Notes under the pieces: generated by a model
Told to the model about the DNA's origin: nothing
The model's input: the letters and a program-made list of their open reading frames with translations, nothing else
The model's database searches: none
Made by a program: the position numbers and the translations under genes
Source of the DNA: Tubulanus polymorphus
Taxonomy: Eukaryota > Nemertea > Palaeonemertea > Tubulaniformes > Tubulanidae
NCBI RefSeq assembly: GCF_964204645.1
Contig: NC_134028.1
Span: 10,273,001-10,337,000, forward strand
DNA: 64,000 bases
Reading direction: 5' to 3'
Shown here: positions 32,941 through 43,370 of the stretch, in pieces
Layout: each line of letters opens with the position of its first letter
How positions within the stretch are numbered: position 1 is the stretch's first letter

Positions 32941-33872
32941 AACTAGACTTATATCATCTTCTGATTTCGAATACCAACCCTTTATGTCTGGTTCCCTTCA
33001 AATAACGAAGAACATGTTTCGCTTTAATCAAACAACCGACAGTTGGGTTTGACATGTTCTGCGATAGTTTCGTTACTGGGAAGCTCAGATCCGGCCTCGT
33101 GCTAGTCGTGGTATAGATTAGGCTTCCAACAATCTCGCGATATTCTTTGATGTCATTACCCGTTAATAAAGGGTCTTCATCTTCTGTGATCTTGTAACCA
33201 CCTAATTCACAGGGGATGGACCTTGGCTTTGAGTTTTCCATCTGAAACCTTTTAAGAATCTTGTCAATATAGAGAGTTTGGTTCATCGAAAATGAATGTT
33301 GCTTGTGGGAAAACTCAATGCCTAGGAACCACGACAGGACTCCCAAGTCCTTCATTTTAAACCTATTGCTAAGGCTGGCTTTAATTTCCTCTAAAGCAAC
33401 CTGGCTATCAGCAGCCACAATTTTTTTTCCTCCACAACGGTTTTTGAATCAATAGTGTATCTGGTATAGACACAACTGTCTACTAACGACCTTTAAAAAC
33501 CAAGAATTCATATAATGTAGTGTTCCAATTGTGCTCACTCTGCTTCAGTCCGTACAAAGACTTTTCTAACTTATACACCAATCGTTCACCATTTTTGCCT
33601 TTGACCGTAAATCCCTCAGGTTGTTCCATGAACAACTCCTTGTCTATAGGGGCATTTAAGTAGGCCGACTTTACGTCCATTTGGTGGACTAATAGATTAT
33701 GTTGAACAGCCAGTTGTGCCAGCACTCTAACTGACGTTAAGCGGGCAGTGGGTGAAAAAGTTTCACCAAAGTCCACACCGGGTATCTGCGAATAGCCCTT
33801 GGCAACATACCGCACTTTGAACTGTTTGTGACCTTCTGCATCACTTTTTAGCGCGTAGACCCATCGACCCCC
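32941..33872 (-). pseudogene. copia reverse transcriptase
   Basis: GRWVYALKSD, FKVRYVAKGYSQIPGVDFGETFSP, QMDVKSAYLNAPIDKE (motif A) and YKLEKSLYGLKQS are clear, then breaks at 33483 and 33420. The downstream part has MKDLGVLSWFLGIEF and TTTSTRPDLSF. Where the YVDD catalytic box should be, before the IVAADS block, the sequence reads VVEEKK (about 33425-33440), so the active site is lost. The upstream edge at 33872 is the target site of the first Mutator-like element; the RT continues beyond it as ALEENKTFTLTP (about 36550). Confidence 0.88.
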
Positions 33873-33881
33873 CACTATTTG
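33873..33881. other. 9-bp target duplication, left copy
   Basis: CACTATTTG, repeated exactly at 36537-36545. Confidence 0.9.
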
Positions 33882-34096
33882 CGGTTCCTGAACTTCGCTG
33901 AAAAAGCTGAAACACTGAAACGCTGAATCGCTGAAATAAAAACGCTGAAATTTCAGGGAATTTCCGAAAAACGCCGAAATTTCAGGGAATTCCCGAAAAA
34001 CGCTGAAATCGTGCTAGGTACCGACAATACACGTTTTGAAATAATTTCCGGGCCGGTATTCGCTGCCGAGTCCTGAACCGTCTTTTAGTCTCCACC

Positions 34097-34440
34097 TTCG
34101 GTTACAGAGACATGCATGGGCAGTATGTGTGGAGTATACTTCTAGAGGGCCACTTGTTGAACAAATTAATTCGCTTGAAATCCGGATTTTTAATGCATAC
34201 AGGCAGCATGATGAGGAAAACCCATTCACAAACCGTGCAAGCCAACTTAAACACTATGCTCAATATTCCAAGAATATGGGTTACTTCTATCGTTCATGTA
34301 TAAAACAGGATTATAAGCAACTTTTCTTTTGTCAACACGTTGATGGGCGACGGACTATGGTATTCTCTGAAGGAGGTAAATTAAATTTGACAGCTAATTA
34401 TATAAATGATGCAGCTTTTGGACAAAAGGGATCTAACTAA
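34097..34440 (+). other. Open frame inside Mutator-like element 1, possibly captured
   Basis: A plus-strand frame with QINSLEIRIFNAYRQHDEE, LKHYAQYSKNMGYFYRSC and FFCQHVDGRRTMVFSEGG ends at a TAA at 34438-34440. The matching region in element 2 (about 39140-39475) keeps parts of it (TTTAAACACTATGCTGAATA and the AGCTTTTGGACAAAAG end) but with gaps and stops. The protein family is not recognised. It could be a captured host exon or a remnant of the element's own gene. Confidence 0.35.
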
Positions 34441-35559
34441 ATTTCTTTTTAATTCACCGTGGAATGGAATGGATTGACGCCAATGACATGCAGTAGGCCC
34501 CTACTTATAGGTCATACTAATTAGCGTCAACCAATTAATCTAAATCGGGCAAACCATTCAACAACTGTAATTTATTTGCTGTGTTGTGATAATAATAGGT
34601 TGTTTTTTTTTAAATGACATACCAACTGTTAGAAAAATGTACCGATTCTTATTTTTAGACTACTACGGTATCTATAAAAGGAGGAGTCATAGATAAAGTT
34701 GATTTGCTCAGCTGGACACACTTCTTGTCAAGTACATCATCTCAAGTATTGGGTGTTTTGTAAGTTTGATTTCAGTATTTATTTACTAAGTGCTGTTCCC
34801 TCGGACCTCAGTGCTTTCAAACTAGGCCCACCCCATAGGCTATATCTCCAGAGTGTGTTAGCCACTATTCTTTTATTTCCTACTTTAAATGCACTTTTTT
34901 TCTATTTTTAGTCTCGGGCTAAGAATGTGCAAATTTGAGATACTGAGAAATCAGATGGCACTAGTTAACTTGAACTGCGAAATTTGCAGCAGGATAGCTG
35001 AACGACACAATTTTTAAAAACAAAATGGCTATTCGAATGCTATTTCAGTAATAACTTGATTCAACCAGAGAGAAATAAGTCAATTGGGGATGTACAGTAC
35101 ACCCACTTTACTTCCCCGTTTTCCTGGTACCAAATTTTTTATCTTAAGCTAAGCAATATTCTAAGGTATGCTAGTGAATTTCATTAGAATATAAAGCAAT
35201 GGAACCAGAATTCAAGCCCGAGTTAAGCGAACTATTGATTCTGATATAATGTAAGAACTGATTTCTTTTGTGTATTCTTATAATGTGTTAAGTATTATTT
35301 TAAGCTGTTAAATAATATAATTAGACAAACGTCAAATTATTGGATCTTTCTTGTTGACTCGTTTAATTTTGTGAGTTTAGAGTTCCAGTCAATCCACAAT
35401 GTGCAGTGCCTAGCCTTCATCTAGTACTAAAGCCAAGCCTGTGTATGGGAAAACGTTGTTCGACTCTCATAAGCCAGACAAATAAAAACTTGCAATACAT
35501 TGCAGATAGTAGTCTCCAGCAAGTAGACAGAGAAAGTAAACCAGGTTTTACCCCGTACC

Positions 35560-35640
35560 CTACCCGGCATCTTCACCTGTCAAGGGATTCGAACCCACTA
35601 CACTAAAGCTGTTCTCCGAACCGCTTGACCTCGAGTCGTT
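35560..35640 (-). repeat. tRNA-like segment (SINE head or pseudo-tRNA)
   Basis: On the minus strand, CTCGAGGTCAAGCGGTTCGGAG (A-box region) and GTGGGTTCGAATCCCTTGAC (B box and T arm) are spaced like a tRNA with a long variable arm (Ser/Leu type). The acceptor stem is not convincingly paired, so a SINE head is more likely than a working tRNA gene. Confidence 0.4.
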
Positions 35641-36536
35641 ACTAGCCGACCAGAATCAGGTCGGGCCAATCACAGCGCTTGTTACAAACGACATTTGGCA
35701 TCTATGGAATTTCCCGGTAAATGGACCAATCAGCGAACACGTAGCGAAAACGGAAGTATTGTCGCGTGTTGATATATGACGTCATTCGCTAAAACGCCGG
35801 TAATGAAATCGCGCGTCGTGGGGGCAGGTGGAAGCGAGTTTGGGAGCGATACTGGTCTCCTGGCAAGCGAGGATGCCTACCCGGGAACGAAAGACACTCC
35901 AAGGCTCCTTCCTTGAAGAGATTGTAGAAATATGGCACCCAATCGTAGTAATGCTAAGTACAGTATACTATGACGGTTGAACCTTTATTCACACCAAAAT
36001 AGAATCAAAGTAGTCATAAGTTCCATGATAGCACTTAATTTGGGTTATCAGGTTCAGCCTTACTAGCTGTACTTTCATTCAGCTACTACTTTTGTATGAG
36101 ACTTGGCAATGATAAGTTGGAAGAAATCACCAAATATAAGAAAAAATATTGAGAATTAATATTACTGTAATTAAGAATTTATTCAAATGAAGTGATAATT
36201 TCATTGTTAGATCGTACCGGTATATGCGCATAAAACAAAAAACACATCTAACAATCCACGCAATCCGCAATCGATCAAGTCGAACATGACGACGACCTCA
36301 AGGCATGTCTCTGTAACCGAAGGTAGAGTCTAAAAGACGGTTCAGGACTCGGCAGCGGACACCGGCCCGGAAAGAATTTCAAAACGTGTATTGTCGGTAC
36401 CTAGCACGATTTCAGCGTTTTTCGGGAATTCCCTGAAATTTCGGCGTTTTTCGGAAATTCCCTGAAATTGCAGCGTTTTTATTTCAGCGTTTCAGCTTTT
36501 CAGTGTTTCAGCTCTTTCAGCGAAGTTCAGGAACCG

Positions 36537-36545
36537 CACTATTTG
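36537..36545. other. 9-bp target duplication, right copy
   Basis: CACTATTTG, identical to 33873-33881; beyond it the copia frame resumes. Confidence 0.9.
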
Positions 36546-38078
36546 CCGACCATGTGGTGCCGGCGTTAACGTAAACGTTTTGTTTTCTTCCAGTGCCAGA
36601 AATTCATTTTCCATGGCTTTCTGCCACGCTGGAGCATTTTCAGAAGACATAGCTTCATCGTAAGAATAAGGAACATCAATTTGGGACATCGCGTAAATGA
36701 AATCAATAGTACTACATATATTCACATAATCATTATGATCGTTTTCTGTGACGAAATCTTCAAGATAGCTTGGTCTTGAACTCATCCTCTTGGGATATCT
36801 ACGATTCTGGATTTCGATATTTTCATTGCTGGATGATTTTTCAGCGTTAACTGGGGTGTTACCTATGTTTGGTGTGTTAGGTACACTCTCGATCTGACCG
36901 TTTGAGTTTTGATCCCCTTTCTCATTCTCTATGGGTATATCTTCTATATAATCGGTTGGCATAATATCTACTCTATCGTCAAACTTTACACACCTTACTT
37001 TTTTGACATTTCCGTCACTAGGGTAATAAACTAAAAACGCCGGACTCGATCGGTCATACCCGATAAATATACCCTGATCACATCTTGCATCAAGTTTGCT
37101 TTTATCCTGCAGGTACGCATAGCATGTACAACCAAAAATGTGCATATGGCTAAGGTTACGTTTTCGACCTGTAAGCACCTCGTAGGTTGTTTTATTCAAT
37201 CGTTTATTCAAACAACGATTTCGGATATAACACGATGCTAGGACTGTGTAAGACCACAATTGCTTGGGTAAACGAGATTCCAACAATAAGCAGCGTGCCA
37301 TTTCAAATAACGACCGCCACGCCCTTTCTGCTGTTCCATTCTGGTGAGGCGAATGTGGCGAGGATTTTTCATGCCTGATTTTGTTTTCAATAAGGAACGA
37401 TTCAAAATCTTTTGAAATAAATTCACCACCATTGTCTGAACGAACACTTTTCACCACGCCAAGCTAACCATATGGTGATATATCAGCCAGAAAGGTCTTA
37501 AAGGCCTGTAACGCCTCACTCTTTTGTTTAATGAAGTATACTGACAATATGTTTGAGTAATCGTCAACACAGACAAGTGCATATCTAGACCCGTCTCTAG
37601 CTGGAGGGTGAATGGGACCCGCTAAGTCACAATGGACCATCTGAAATGGGACCTTAGCTCGTTCGTCTGGTTCCCTACTTCTATTTTGGGTCATTTTACC
37701 TAAAATACAATCTTTACACGTTATATCTTTCCCAGAACCTGAGAATTTCATACCCGTTACAGCTATTTGCAATTTGAGTATATCCTGAACATTGCAGTGA
37801 CCCAAAATTCTATGCCACACAAGTAAACTGTGTTCATTCTGATCAGAGGAAATAGTATTACAAGCGTACATATAGTACAATCGACCACGTTTCGTAAAAT
37901 TAAATACAGTACCATTAGAAGCTGAAAGGCTACCAGAATTAGATTTAAACTGTTCATGTGCACCATTGGCCTCAATGGCCGCCTGAACTGAGAAGATGTT
38001 TTGCTTAAATGTAGGAATATATAAAACATTTTTTAAGACAACATTACATGTTCTACCCATTGAGTCGGTAAGCTGCAC
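36546..38078 (-). pseudogene. copia GAG-pre-integrase and integrase
   Basis: The zinc-binding HHCC region (LVWHRILGHCNVQDI...CKDCILGKM) is followed by the DDE core: HCDLAGPI with the first Asp, RSDNGGEF with the second, and HSPHQNGTAERAWRSL with the Glu. FGCTCYAYL and GIFIGYD belong to the C-terminal region. One in-frame stop (TAG at about 37458) lies between the first and second catalytic Asp. An acidic linker leads to the RT start near 36550. It inserts the retrotransposon cDNA. Confidence 0.92.
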
Positions 38079-38221
38079 CCTTGCGTCTCCTCTACATTTT
38101 TCATTTGCGATCCATCTGCAAGCTCAATGAAATGATCCTCAGCGTTGAAACTTTTATCAAACGACACAAATTTTGATTCGTCATTTATTATGTGGCTCGT
38201 TGCCCCACAATCCACCAACAA
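38033..38221 (-). pseudogene. copia aspartic protease
   Basis: LLVDCGATSHIINDESKF carries the D-x-GA-(T/S) active-site motif of copia proteases. This short open part is frameshifted relative to gag upstream and to the pre-integrase region downstream. Confidence 0.8.
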
Positions 38222-38301
38222 ACTGTTAACGTTGAGTATGGAGCTGGCAGAATCAACGGTTATTCTGAAGTAGAAGTTGTCCCCGTCATTAACGGTGTCG
38301 G

Positions 38302-38904
38302 TTACACTTTATCGCGAGTTTTACGGCAGTATTTAGTGTCATGCGTTCTACATTTACAATTTTCACACCAACGCGAATTTTCCCTACGCGAATTTTCTCT
38401 ACAGTTCGCCACGATGTGTCCTGGTTTATTGCATCGGAAACACACCAACGATTGGCTATCCCCAGGTCTTACGCGACCGCGGGATGAACGATGCGCTGAG
38501 TTAACTAACAAAACACGATCTTCTTCAAAATTGTCCGATTGGGACTTATTGGTCTCTTCGTAATTACGCAATGCGACTTTGAAGTCGGTAAAAGACACGG
38601 TCTGTTCTCTTTGATTGATGGCGGTACAGAACGCTTTGAATTCGACGGGCAAGCCTTTAATTATCATCGCCACCAGCAAGCTATCGCTGATATTCTCCTC
38701 GGCCGATTTAAGAAATGCCGCAGCAGTTTCTTCCCGTGAAATGTAATCGGTTAAATTTTCATCGATACTTTTCTTCAGCGAGGTTAGCTCGTGATACAAA
38801 CTAATTATCTTCGGCTTACCTTTAGACAGATAGTGATGTCTCAGTATTGTTAGTCTTTTTGCCCCATCGTCCTTTGCCTCTCTAATGATCAAAGTCAAAG
38901 AACG
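38302..38904 (-). pseudogene. copia Gag, main part with zinc knuckle
   Basis: Contains the UBN2-type Gag region (LTSLKKSIDENLTDYISR, MIIKGLPVEFKAFCTAINQR) and a zinc knuckle CFRCNKPGHIVANC, followed by a second Cys/His-rich patch WCENCKCRTHDTKYC. The N-terminal part lies beyond Mutator-like element 2, at 41188-41369. Gag would form the retrotransposon particle. Confidence 0.88.
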
Positions 38905-38913
38905 GTCGTCAAG
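38905..38913. other. 9-bp target duplication, left copy
   Basis: GTCGTCAAG, repeated exactly at 41179-41187. Confidence 0.9.
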
Positions 38914-41178
38914 CGGTTCCTGAAATTCGCTGAAAAAGCTGAAATACTGAAACGCTGAAATGCCGGAAAGAAAACGCTGAAATTTCAGGGAATTTCCGAA
39001 AAAAGCTGAAATTTCAGGGAATTCACGAAAAACGCTGAAATCGTGCTAGGAACCGACAATACACGTTTTCAATTTTTTTTCCGGGCCGGGACCGCTTCCG
39101 AGTCCTGAACCTTTGCTTTAGTCTCTACCTAATTTTTGGTTATAGAGACATGCATAAACAGTATGTATGGAGAATCAAAACCCCACCACAACCACCAAGC
39201 AAACTTTAAACACTATGCTGAATATTCCAAGAATGTGGTTTACTTCTACAAGACGAAAAAATCTCATTTGAGCATTTCAATGTATATAAAATATGTATGT
39301 ATATAAAATACATGTATGATTATGATGTTAGAACCACTTTTCTTTTGTCAACACGTCAAACATGACTATGGGCGACTGTGGTATTCTCTGTTGGAGACTT
39401 GAGGTAAGTTAAATTTGATAGCTAGTTATAATGATGATGCGGCTTTTGGACAAAAGAGATTTTACTTAATTTCTTTTTAATTCATTGTGCGCATGGAATG
39501 GATTTAACAATTGCGAATAATTTATTTGCTGTGGTGAGAAAATCATCAGGTTTTTTAAAGAAATGACATAGCATCTGTTAGAAAAATGTAACAATTCCTA
39601 TTTTTAGACTATCTATAAAAGGAGGAATCATGGACCAAGTTGATTTGCTAAGATGGACATACAGATACCGAGAAAAGACTTCTTGTAGCAGCAGTGATTA
39701 TATTTCATTCATAAGTCAACAGCTGATGTACAGTAGTACCTCGCTTTACTTGGTTTTCCTGGGACCAAATTTGTAGCCTTAAAAGCTAAGCGATATTCCG
39801 AGGTAACGAAGGGGATTTCAATAGAATACGAAGCAATGGAACCAGAATTCAAGCCCAAGCTAAGCGAATCTGTGGCTTTAACGCTTGATTCGGATAAATT
39901 CAGAACTGATTTCTTTTGTGTATAATGTATAATCTATATCTCTTAAGCTGTTAATTAATATAGTTAGATAAACGTTCAATTATTGGATCTTTCTTGTTGA
40001 CTCGTTTCATTTTGAGGGTTTAGAGTTCCAGTGCCTAGCCTTCATCTACACAAAAAAATAAAGCCAAGCCTGTGTATGTGAAAATGTTGTTCGACTCTCA
40101 TAGGCCAGACCAATCGAGGTATGAATGCAGATGGTAGTCTCCAGCAACTTGAGAATGTAAACCAAGTTTTGACCTCTACCCGGGGACGACCCTTTAAGGC
40201 CTCTTTGTAGAAAATGTAGAAATATGAAACCAAATCTAAGCTATGCAAAGTACAATGACAATTGAACCTTTATTTACGAATTTCAATGACACCGAAAATA
40301 AAATCGAAATAATCAAATCTCGATGCTAGCACTTATTATGGGTTGTCAGGTTCAGCCTAACTGTACTTTCATTCAACTACTTCTTGTATGAAACGTGGAA
40401 ATGAGAAGTTGCAAGGAATAACCAAACAATAATAAAAACAATTGAGAATTAGAATTACTGTAGTTAAGAATTTATTCAAATGAAGTGAAAACTTCATTGT
40501 TAGCTCATACGGGTACATACATGTACATAAAACAATAACAACAATTTATATCATGATGCACAGACAAATGAAAGTAAAATATTATTTATTTATTTTCCAT
40601 TTTGGGGAAGCATGATGGTAGTTTTTGGAACTGATGCAGTTTTGATGAACTAATTTTTGGCTCGTAAGTATCATGCTATACAGTGTGTCCTGAACAATTA
40701 TTGTTCCTCCTGATTCAACTGAAGATTCCGACTCATGTCAAGGAAATGAGGTCCTCCATCAATCGAACAAAAGTTGAGCTCAGACCTCTCTCTCATTTGC
40801 CGAAATTATAGCAACATTTATGGGGGACCTCTTCTTCACTCTAGCTACTATGGTCCGGCCATACGCATCTTCAAGCTACTAACCTATTAATTGTGGTCTG
40901 ATGCCAGTTGAAAATGAAATGTTGAAGGGAGCCGAAGACAATGACCTTGTAGGCGTATCTCTATAACCCGAAAAATTCGGTAAAGACTAAAGCACGGTTT
41001 AGGACCCGGCAGCAGACACCGGGCCAGGAAAAACGTGTATCGTCGGTTCCTCGCACGATTTCAGCGTTTTTCGGGAATTCCCTGAAATTTCAGCGTTTTT
41101 CTGGAATTCCCTGCAAATCTCAGTGTTTTATTTTCAGCGTTTCAGTGTTTCAGCTTTTTCAGCGAATTTCAGGAACCG
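38914..41178. mobile_element. Mutator-like element 2 (non-autonomous)
   Basis: Same ends and TIR units as element 1 (CGGTTCCTGAA...TTCAGGAACCG), with its own 9-bp duplication, inserted in the copia gag. It is 2265 bp against 2655 for element 1; element 1 has the extra tRNA-like region. It holds a decayed relative of the 34097-34440 frame and, at about 40800-40910, an inverted piece of the 497-bp repeat found at 21411. No transposase is seen. Confidence 0.75.
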
Positions 41179-41187
41179 GTCGTCAAG
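41179..41187. other. 9-bp target duplication, right copy
   Basis: GTCGTCAAG, identical to 38905-38913. Confidence 0.9.
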
Positions 41188-41369
41188 GCATATGCCTCGG
41201 CTTTCTTGCTCGCTAGCTCATCGCCTTGTAGGGCGGAAGTTCCGGTTATAACCTCGTGCAATTTTTGTATCTTCATGTAGCCCATGAATTTAACTTCCCA
41301 AAGTTCGTATTTTCTGTCATCGCCATTGAACATCGGAGCGCGCGTCCTGGGCCCATAACCTGTTGCCAT
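41188..41369 (-). pseudogene. copia Gag, N-terminal part
   Basis: From the ATG at 41369: MATGYGPRTRAPMFNGDDRK, then YELWEVKFMGYMKIQKL, the usual N-terminal DUF4219/UBN2-like start of copia Gag. The frame runs into Mutator-like element 2 at 41187 and continues at 38904. An upstream non-ATG extension is open but not needed. Confidence 0.85.
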
Positions 41370-41402
41370 CTTTAGGTCACGGTCTCGGGATGATGACGGA
41401 TT

Positions 41403-41598
41403 ACTCAAATATACGAGAGGAACAAAGACACCAACACAATAACGACTGTGTCCATTGAGAGAGAGAACAAAGAGAGTTTTTATTTTACCAATATAGCGTT
41501 AGGTGGCAGCACTTCTCATAGTACCATCTTTACATATACAGTGTTGCACAAAACAATACATGGACAATAATACAGAAACATGAGTTTATATCATAACA
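41403..41598 (-). mobile_element. copia 5' LTR
   Basis: About 196 bp, TGTTATGATATAAACTC at its outer end and CGTATATTTGAG at its inner end. It matches the remnant at 10307-10505, which keeps a proper CA terminus. It includes a TAAAATAAAAAC stretch and a CTCTTTGTTCTCTCTCTC tract as a likely R/U5 region. Confidence 0.75.
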
Positions 41599-42003
41599 GA
41601 TAAAACCCACAATAAAAAGAAAACACTATCTTGTAGCTTAACGTTTCAACTCAATTCTATGAGCCATTTTCAAAAACTGATTTATTGTACAGTTAGAACA
41701 ATACAAAATATAGCAACAAGGTAACTAAGTGATCCCTATAGCTGTTAGTATATAGTGACTAAGGAGTTTATTTTGGGGGAGAAACCTAAATTGGAATTTA
41801 CTGTGAAGTCAGAGTTTTTTTTAGAATAATAGCTGACTCAAGGATTCGACATTTATATAAATCAGAACAAGGTTATATCAACTGGCTAGAGGAGAAGTCA
41901 AAAATATGGCCAGTTTCAAATGTGTGTGAAAAAATAGCACTTTGTGGTTTGGCATTTACGACGTCTTTTTGGTGTTCTTTTTTACGTATATTCAATGATC
42001 GTC
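41599..42003 (-). mobile_element. Penelope-like element, 3' part with GIY-YIG end
   Basis: On the minus strand from 42003 the frame continues the GIY-YIG endonuclease begun at 60419-60490: RKKEHQKDVVNAKPQSAIFSH, TFETGHIFDF and the closing RILESAII, with a stop at about 41798. One in-frame stop (about 41848) shows decay. The remainder is AT-rich 3' sequence. The coding sequence is continuous with the right fragment if Polinton D and one copy of its target duplication are removed, which fixes the Polinton edges. Confidence 0.8.
41998..42003. other. 6-bp target duplication of Polinton D, left copy
   Basis: ATCGTC, identical to 60419-60424. Six bases is the known Polinton duplication length. Confidence 0.9.
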
Positions 42004-42157
42004 AGTAATAGGGATAATAGGGGTTCATACCAAAGGTCGAAAGGTCGAGCTCATAAAAAATGAAAAAATAAATTCTCGCACACTCGAATTTATTTTTTCA
42101 TTTTTTATGAGCTCGACCTTTCAACCTTTGATATGAACCCCTATTATCCATATTACT
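42004..42157. repeat. Terminal hairpin of Polinton D, left
   Basis: A 154-bp near-perfect palindrome: AGTAATAGGGATAATAGG outward, then CATACCAAAGGTCGAAAGG, GAGCTCAT and an AT-rich stem, with the loop near CTCGCACACTCGAA. Its mirror closes at CATATTACT. The right end has a matching hairpin (60262-60418). Confidence 0.88.
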
Positions 42158-42433
42158 CTTAAAATATTCATATATATGAACATAATTTACATGAATTTCA
42201 TATAAGTAATTGGAAATTGTGGGTTTCAAGCCAGAGGTCGGAGGTCGAGCTATTATAGATACATAGATAGATATATTTTAAACATATTTCAATATTTATA
42301 TTTGTATGAGTTAGATTTTTAAACATTAAAAGTGTCAGTAAAGCGTGATTGAAATAATTCATATTCATATATATGAATAACATATAAATGAATAACTTCT
42401 AAAATCAATTTAGTAAAAAAATTTGATATTAAA
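42158..42433. repeat. Inner part of left terminal inverted repeat (D)
   Basis: Inverted relative of about 59675-60261. It contains the inner terminus-like AGTAATTGGAAATTGTGGG (starting 42205), CCAGAGGTCGGAGGTCGAGC, a short GATA run and ATATGAATAACATATAAATG, followed by TTCTAAAATCAATTTAGTAAAAA just before the HNH start. Upstream sequences of other end genes (61340-61380, 61750-61780) share AAAATCAATTTTAATAAAAAA, a probable promoter for terminal genes. Confidence 0.75.
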
Positions 42434-43102
42434 ATGGAACCAGAACAACCACAAACTATCAATATTACAAATAACACTGGTGTCATAAATATATATTATA
42501 AGAAGTGTTCTAAATGTGAATTAGATAAATTAGCTATAACAGAATTTAATAAGCGTAAGATTAGCAAAAATGGTTTTCAATATTGCTGTAAAACTTGTAT
42601 TAAACTATATACCAAGCAATATCGACAAGATAATAGAGAAGCTTATAATGATTACATAACAAAATATATGAGAGAAAGATATCAAACAGATCTAAATTTT
42701 AAAATGAAACAATGTTTGAGAACTAGATTATCAAAATTATTCAGTAAAGAAACGCATTCAGAAACACTATCTAATTTGTTGGGTTATACAGATGAATTTT
42801 TCAAATCATGGATAATATATCAGTTTAATGATGAAATGAATATTAATAATTATGGGGATTATTTTCATATTGATCATGTGTTGCCTATTTCTAAATTTAA
42901 CATGAATGATGAATATGATAAAAAGTTAATTTGGAATTAGAAGAATTTAAGACCTCTTGAAAAGAAGGAAAATATGATTAAACATGATAAACTAGATTTA
43001 CAGTTATATTTAGAACAGTTAACAAAGGCAAAGAAATTCATTGAATTATGGAACAATGATTCGAATAATGAAAAATATATTGAATCTTTATTGAGTGGTT
43101 AA
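42434..43102 (+). pseudogene. HNH endonuclease with N-terminal zinc ribbon
   Basis: First gene at the left end of D. Residues about 20-60 form a zinc ribbon (CSKCELDKLAITEF...CCKTCI). The C-terminal part has the HNH signature HIDHVLPISKF followed by WNxKNLRPLEKKEN. A TAG at 42938-42940 splits the HNH motif; the frame is otherwise open to the TAA at 43102. HNH enzymes cut DNA with a metal in a ββα fold; in a Polinton it could act in replication-intermediate processing or homing. No homologue appears in the visible parts of A or BC. Confidence 0.78.
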
Positions 43103-43370
43103 AGAATGATAGAATTCAAATAAAGAATATTAAAAAAACAATAACTTCAACTAGCCACTATTTCTATTTTAATTTTTTTTTTAAATCTATTATTTCTTTT
43201 CAAAAAGGGAATACTTTATATAACAAATAAAAAATACTAAAAAAACAATAACTAATACTAAAATCTTTAACTTTAACTAACCTAGTCAATTTAGTATCAA
43301 TAATTTAACTAACTAGCATCATTTTATAATACTTATAATATTTTTTTTCACCTTTTTTTCTCTAATATAA
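43103..43370. other. Noncoding upstream region with ACTAG-rich tract
   Basis: AT-rich with no open frame. From about 43145 to 43325 it carries repeated AACTAG/CTAG words (CAACTAGCC, AACTAACCTAG, AACTAACTAGC), a looser version of the array at 7595-7890 and 12262-12462. In all three elements it lies directly upstream of the family-1 small membrane protein. Confidence 0.5.

Larger units (their letters stand above)
33882..36536. mobile_element. Mutator-like element 1 (non-autonomous)
   Basis: Ends CGGTTCCTGAA...TTCAGGAACCG with TIRs of about 250 bp rich in CGCTGAAATTTCAGGGAAT units. It is flanked by an exact 9-bp duplication, the hallmark length of the Mutator superfamily. The insertion splits a copia reverse transcriptase whose frame continues on both sides. 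Inside are a 113-codon frame (34097-34437) and a tRNA-like segment, but no transposase. A related copy is at 38914-41178. The superfamily call rests on duplication length and long TIRs only. Confidence 0.75.
32310..41598 (-). mobile_element. Ty1/copia retrotransposon, 3' LTR missing, two nested insertions
   Basis: Reads on the minus strand: 5' LTR (41403-41598), gag, protease, integrase, reverse transcriptase, RNase H. The order integrase before RT and the GAG-pre-integrase domain define Ty1/copia. After RNase H comes a noncoding stretch and a polypurine tract (AAGGGGGGTGGGG on the minus strand, about 32313-32325). No 3' LTR follows; sequence related to the Polinton flank begins instead. Two Mutator-like elements split gag and the RT region. 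Several stops show it is dead. Confidence 0.85.

Noticed and set aside
35560-35640. A functional tRNA gene
   Set aside because: A and B boxes are visible, but the acceptor stem does not pair well and the copy lies inside a transposon.
38192-38739. Plus-strand frames of 66-123 codons across the copia gag
   Set aside because: They are antisense to a clear Gag with a zinc knuckle.
42004-42157. The AGTAATAGGG hairpins as independent MITEs
   Set aside because: The 6-bp ATCGTC duplication lies immediately outside two of them and the PLE frame resumes there, so they are the Polinton ends themselves.
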